From Bacillota bacterium (lineage in GTDB: Bacteria; Bacillota; Clostridia; Tissierellales; Sedimentibacteraceae): a stretch of DNA of 9,661 bases. Position 1 is the stretch's first letter, and each line of letters opens with the position of its first letter. Location: contig JAFACY010000075.1 in NCBI GenBank assembly GCA_023425285.1, positions 1 through 9,661 of the forward strand, given 5' to 3'. Below the pieces are notes generated by a model. That model saw only the letters and a program-made list of their open reading frames with translations. It did not search any database and was not told the origin of the DNA. Positions 6,634 through 9,661 of the stretch are shown here, piece by piece. The position numbers were made by a program, and so were the translations under genes.

Positions 6634-7182
6634 ATGGATAATTTACTGATAAATATCGGAAATATATTAAAGAAAACAAGGACTGAAAAGGGATTGACCT
6701 TAGAGGGGGCTGCCAATTTGACAGGTGTGAGCAAGGCTATGCTCGGTCAGATTGAAAGAGCCGAATCCACGCCCACCGTATCAACTCTTTGGAAGATAGC
6801 AACAGGTCTGAAAATTCCATTTTCAGAATTATTAAACGATAATTCTGATGAAGACAGTGCTTTGTTTATCGATAATGTTGACCCTGTATATGAATCAGAG
6901 GGCAAAATGATATTGTACAATGTATTTCCCTTTAATCCTTTAACAGGCTTTGAATATTTTTATATAAGAATGCTTCCCGGTGCAAATCATATGTCATCTC
7001 CCCACAAGGCTTCAACTGAGGAGTATGTTGTTGTAACCAAGGGAACTATGGATATGATAATTAAAAATAAAAAATATGTGCTGAAGGCACCTTCCGCAAT
7101 ATTCTTTAAGGCGGATGAATTCCATTCCTACAGCAATCCGTATGATGAGGAGGCTGTATTTCAAAACGTAGTGAAATATTAG
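6634..7182 (+). CDS. XRE-family transcriptional regulator with C-terminal cupin domain
   Basis: 182 residues in two domains. Residues about 7-66 form an HTH_3/XRE DNA-binding domain (LTLEGAANLTGVSKAMLGQI at 21-40, then ERAESTPTVSTLWKIATGL). Residues about 95-180 form a small cupin barrel: H119, H124, E129, E130 and G137 lie in the first cupin motif region and H164 in the second (DEFHSYSNP), so metal or small-ligand binding is possible. Proteins of this build usually sense a metabolite and control an adjacent catabolic or transport gene. The gene precedes the glycyl radical enzyme gene by 104 bases. Palindromes flank it (6495-6510 and 7240-7255), so it is the obvious candidate to bind them, controlling the enzyme and perhaps itself. 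AGGGG (6624-6628) precedes ATG 6634. Whether it represses or activates, and the ligand, are not visible from sequence. Confidence 0.92.
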   Translation: MDNLLINIGNILKKTRTEKGLTLEGAANLTGVSKAMLGQIERAESTPTVSTLWKIATGLKIPFSELLNDNSDEDSALFIDNVDPVYESEGKMILYNVFPFNPLTGFEYFYIRMLPGANHMSSPHKASTEEYVVVTKGTMDMIIKNKKYVLKAPSAIFFKADEFHSYSNPYDEEAVFQNVVKY

Positions 7183-7230
7183 GCAGATTGCTTAAAACGC
7201 CCATCTGCGTCTTTAATTTGATATTTTTTT
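7183..7230 (+). terminator. Weak intrinsic terminator or attenuator between regulator and radical enzyme
   Basis: GCAGAT (7183-7188) pairs with ATCTGC (7203-7208) around a 14-base loop, immediately after the regulator's TAG. The region that follows is T-rich (CTTTAATTTG, then TTTTTTT at 7224-7230), but the T-run is not adjacent to the stem. Partial termination, leaving the enzyme mainly under its own promoter, is the likely role. Confidence 0.4.
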
Positions 7231-7239
7231 AAAATCGCG

Positions 7240-7255
7240 GTGCGTTATAACGCAC
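7240..7255. promoter_or_regulatory. Perfect 16-bp palindromic operator upstream of the glycyl radical enzyme
   Basis: GTGCGTTATAACGCAC is a perfect palindrome ending 31 bases before the ATG at 7287. It contains a -10-like TTATAA/TATAAC (7245-7251), and it also covers the -35 position of another -10-like TATAAC at 7266-7271. In either case a bound protein would touch polymerase contacts. No good -35 matches either -10. The 16-bp dyad suits a dimeric HTH protein, and the XRE-cupin regulator is encoded directly upstream. Confidence 0.75.
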
Positions 7256-7286
7256 GTGTGAAATCTATAACATACAGGAGGAAGTT

Positions 7287-9656
7287 ATGGTAACTGACAG
7301 AATCGAAAAAATAAGACAGAATTATATTAATTCAAAACCGGCTGTTTCATATGAGAGAGCGAGAATCTGGACCGAATCACACAAAAGAACCGAGGGTGAA
7401 GCTGTTCCCATCCGAAGGGCAAAGGCATTCAAGGATACGTGTGAGCAACTGGAGGTTCATATATTTGACGGTGAACTGATTGTGGGAGCAACGGGTGAAT
7501 TCAGAAAATGCGGCATTTTAACACCCGAATTTTCATGGACGTGGGTTGACAGAGAAATGGATAACTTTGATAAAAGAGTTCAGGACCCATATATAATGAC
7601 AGATGAACAAAGAGCATTTGTAAGAGAAAACATATTTCCCTATTGGAAGGGAAAATCCCTGGAGGAAATGTTTTTGGCACAGCTTCCAAAGGAAACTGCT
7701 AAGGTTGCCGTCGATACAGGCATAGTTGACAATGATTCCAAGTGGAGGCAGGCAGTAGGAGAGATAACACCGGATTATCAGGATGTGTTGTTCAAGAAGG
7801 GCTTCGGAGGAATTATAAATGAGGCAAAGGAACACATAAGCAGATTGAATGATATAACAGCGGAAAATATAAAGAAAAAGGAATTTTATGAATCGGTTAT
7901 ACTGACGTCGGAGGGAATTATAACACTTGCTCACAGATATTCCGAAAAGGCTGAGAAAATGGCTCGGGATGAGAAGGATGAAACAAGAAAAAATGAGCTT
8001 TTGAAAATAGCTGAAATTTGCGGCAGAATCCCTGAAAATCCGCCTGCAACCTTCTATGAAGCCATACAATTTGTATGGTTTACACAGGTGGGAGGTATTT
8101 TGTCTGAAAATCCACTGGCACTTAATGTGGGAAGATTTGACCAGTTTATGTATCCGTACTATAAAAATGATATAGAAAAGGGAACCATGACAAATGACGA
8201 AGCACAGGAATTGACAGAAGCACTTTGGCTCAAGCTTTCAGAATGGGTATGGACTATATCAGCCAACACCGCAGAATTTTTTGCCGGCTACAACCAATTT
8301 CAGAATCTCACCGTCGGAGGCAAGACCAGAGACGGAAGAGATGCAACCAATGAGTTATCTTACATGGCATTAAAAGCCACCGAAAATGTTAAGACACATC
8401 AGCCGGGCTTAAGCGTGAGAATTCATCAGGACTGCCCGGGGGACTTTTTAGATGCTGTTACTCATTTAGTGAGCAAGGGAACCGGATTCCCTGCGATACA
8501 CAGCGACCAGGCAGGATATCAGATGCTTATAAATGCGGGATACAAGCCTGAGGATGCGAGAGACTGGAATAACTGCGGCTGTGTTGTGCCTCATTTCAGA
8601 AAGACGGGGGAATGGACATCGGCTGTTAACATCAACTTTACGGCTGCATTGGAATATGCATTGAATCAAGGATATTCAAGAATTACCAAAGAAAAAATAG
8701 GTCTTGACGAAGAGGACCCGAAAGCATTTGAAAGCTACGAAGAGGTTGAGGAAGCCTTTTACAGACAATTTGATAATTTAATCAGGCACTCCGTCATATC
8801 GACTCTGCACGCACAAAGACTGCATAAGGAATTGGTGCCGAGACCATTTTTGTCCTCATGCATAGAAAACTGTTTGGATGAAGGTGTGGATCTGGTGGAT
8901 GCGGGAGCAAAATATAATCTTGGTCCTGTTTTGACAGGTATTGGTCTGGCCGTTACTTCAAATTCACTGGCAGTGATTAAAAAGCTGGTATTTGAAGAAA
9001 AGTCAGTATCCATGGAAAAATTGACAGAAGCGATCAATGCAAACTGGGAGGGCTATGAAGAACTGAGACAAATGGCTCTTAAGGTTCCGAAGTACGGCAA
9101 TGATGATGATTATGTTGATGATATCGCCATCAGGCTGGCTAATTATTATTACGATGAGAGCCGCAAGCATAAGGACATAAACGGCAATAATTTCATCACA
9201 GCCTTCATGGGGATATCAAATTACCTTCCTACAGGCAAGGTCGTGGGAGCTACACCATGCGGCAGAAGAGCAGGTGAGCCCTTATCGGAAGGGGTGTCAC
9301 CCTTTGCAGGCTCAGACACATCGACTCCGTTAGCTGCAATGCGTTCGGCGGCAAAATTAAATCAGGACGTTCATTCGGGAGGAACATTATTAAACCTGAG
9401 ACTGAATGAAAATCTGGTTAAAACAAAAAGAGGTCAGCGAAACCTCGGAAATATAATTCAGACATTTTTCAGCTTAGGAGCATTTCATGTGCAATTTAAC
9501 ACCATATCAACGGAAACCTTGAGAAAGGCACAGAAAAACCCTGAAAATTACAAGGATTTACTGGTGAGAGTTGCAGGCTACAGCACTCAGTTCGTCAATT
9601 TGTCAAGAAGCATGCAGGACGCCATCATAGCAAGGACAGCACATGAAGAAATGTAG
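7287..9656 (+). CDS. Glycyl radical enzyme (pyruvate formate-lyase-like family), reaction unassigned
   Basis: A complete 789-residue glycyl radical enzyme: PFL-like domain to about residue 640, then the glycine radical domain. The radical loop is RVAGYS (761-766), radical glycine G764. The active-site cysteine is C432 in NNCGCVVP (428-435). Other family landmarks are GRFDQ (282-286), QNLTVGG (339-345), PKYGNDDDYVD (601-611), SEGVSPFAG (667-675) and SGGTLLN (697-703). Length and layout resemble the dehydratase/decarboxylase branch (about 780-900 residues) rather than true PFL, which has adjacent cysteines. In that branch the position two after the cysteine is normally catalytic glutamate; here it is V434. 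A further cysteine, C430, lies two residues before C432. The enzyme needs a radical-SAM activase, not visible because the window ends here. AGGAGG (7276-7281) precedes the ATG by 5 bases. Confidence is high for the family and low for any substrate. Confidence 0.95.
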   Translation: MVTDRIEKIRQNYINSKPAVSYERARIWTESHKRTEGEAVPIRRAKAFKDTCEQLEVHIFDGELIVGATGEFRKCGILTPEFSWTWVDREMDNFDKRVQDPYIMTDEQRAFVRENIFPYWKGKSLEEMFLAQLPKETAKVAVDTGIVDNDSKWRQAVGEITPDYQDVLFKKGFGGIINEAKEHISRLNDITAENIKKKEFYESVILTSEGIITLAHRYSEKAEKMARDEKDETRKNELLKIAEICGRIPENPPATFYEAIQFVWFTQVGGILSENPLALNVGRFDQFMYPYYKNDIEKGTMTNDEAQELTEALWLKLSEWVWTISANTAEFFAGYNQFQNLTVGGKTRDGRDATNELSYMALKATENVKTHQPGLSVRIHQDCPGDFLDAVTHLVSKGTGFPAIHSDQAGYQMLINAGYKPEDARDWNNCGCVVPHFRKTGEWTSAVNINFTAALEYALNQGYSRITKEKIGLDEEDPKAFESYEEVEEAFYRQFDNLIRHSVISTLHAQRLHKELVPRPFLSSCIENCLDEGVDLVDAGAKYNLGPVLTGIGLAVTSNSLAVIKKLVFEEKSVSMEKLTEAINANWEGYEELRQMALKVPKYGNDDDYVDDIAIRLANYYYDESRKHKDINGNNFITAFMGISNYLPTGKVVGATPCGRRAGEPLSEGVSPFAGSDTSTPLAAMRSAAKLNQDVHSGGTLLNLRLNENLVKTKRGQRNLGNIIQTFFSLGAFHVQFNTISTETLRKAQKNPENYKDLLVRVAGYSTQFVNLSRSMQDAIIARTAHEEM

Positions 9657-9661
9657 TACCG

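Noticed and set aside
7533..8069. Long minus-strand frame (178 codons) inside the radical enzyme gene
   Set aside because: It lies entirely antisense to a well-conserved enzyme, has no ribosome site and encodes a composition typical of a shadow frame.
7287..9656. Assignment as pyruvate formate-lyase, hydroxyproline dehydratase, glycerol dehydratase or 4-hydroxyphenylacetate decarboxylase
   Set aside because: The cysteine loop is C-G-C-V-V, lacking the adjacent cysteines of PFL and the C-x-E of the others, so a specific name would be a guess.

Overview
The window reads as chromosome of an AT-rich, anaerobic member of the Firmicutes, most likely a Clostridia-type organism. The reasons are low-GC codon use, strong AGGAGG-like ribosome sites, a DnaD/DnaC-type primosome pair, a CBS/DRTGG-containing family II pyrophosphatase, a SpoVB-like flippase (suggesting but not proving sporulation) and an oxygen-sensitive glycyl radical enzyme. 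No RNA gene, CRISPR array or insertion sequence is visible. The genus cannot be fixed from this sequence.

Layout. (1) 1-136, minus strand: the N-terminal end of an unrecognised, very lysine-rich protein that runs off the left edge. (2) 137-387: a divergent AT-rich intergenic region with candidate promoters both ways and a perfect 9-bp dyad. (3) 388-4073, plus strand: a tight three-gene operon, DnaD-domain protein, DnaC-like helicase loader, and regulated Mn-dependent inorganic pyrophosphatase, closed by a clear terminator at 4080-4115. (4) 4074-4232: a convergent spacer with the terminator, an imperfect inverted repeat and a 16-codon ORF of doubtful reality. (5) 4233-6432, minus strand: a SpoVB/MVF-type flippase followed by a small PF06541-type membrane protein. 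(6) 6433-6633: a divergent control region. (7) 6634-9656, plus strand: an XRE-cupin regulator and a complete glycyl radical enzyme of 789 residues, whose stop lies five bases from the window end, so the expected activating enzyme is not visible.

How the parts fit. The left operon joins helicase loading with hydrolysis of the pyrophosphate released by polymerases. On the right, the regulator gene is adjacent to the radical enzyme gene. A perfect 16-bp palindrome, GTGCGTTATAACGCAC, lies just upstream of the enzyme, and a 13/16 match with an identical 10-bp half lies in the divergent region upstream of the regulator. This looks like a self-contained regulon: a small-molecule-sensing repressor or activator controlling a catabolic radical enzyme.

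The best candidate for undescribed biology is the radical enzyme. It has the glycyl radical loop and the active-site cysteine, but valine stands where dehydratases and arylacetate decarboxylases of the family keep a catalytic glutamate two residues after that cysteine. A usually conserved histidine in the N-terminal half also appears to be glutamate. Its reaction cannot be assigned from sequence and may be new.
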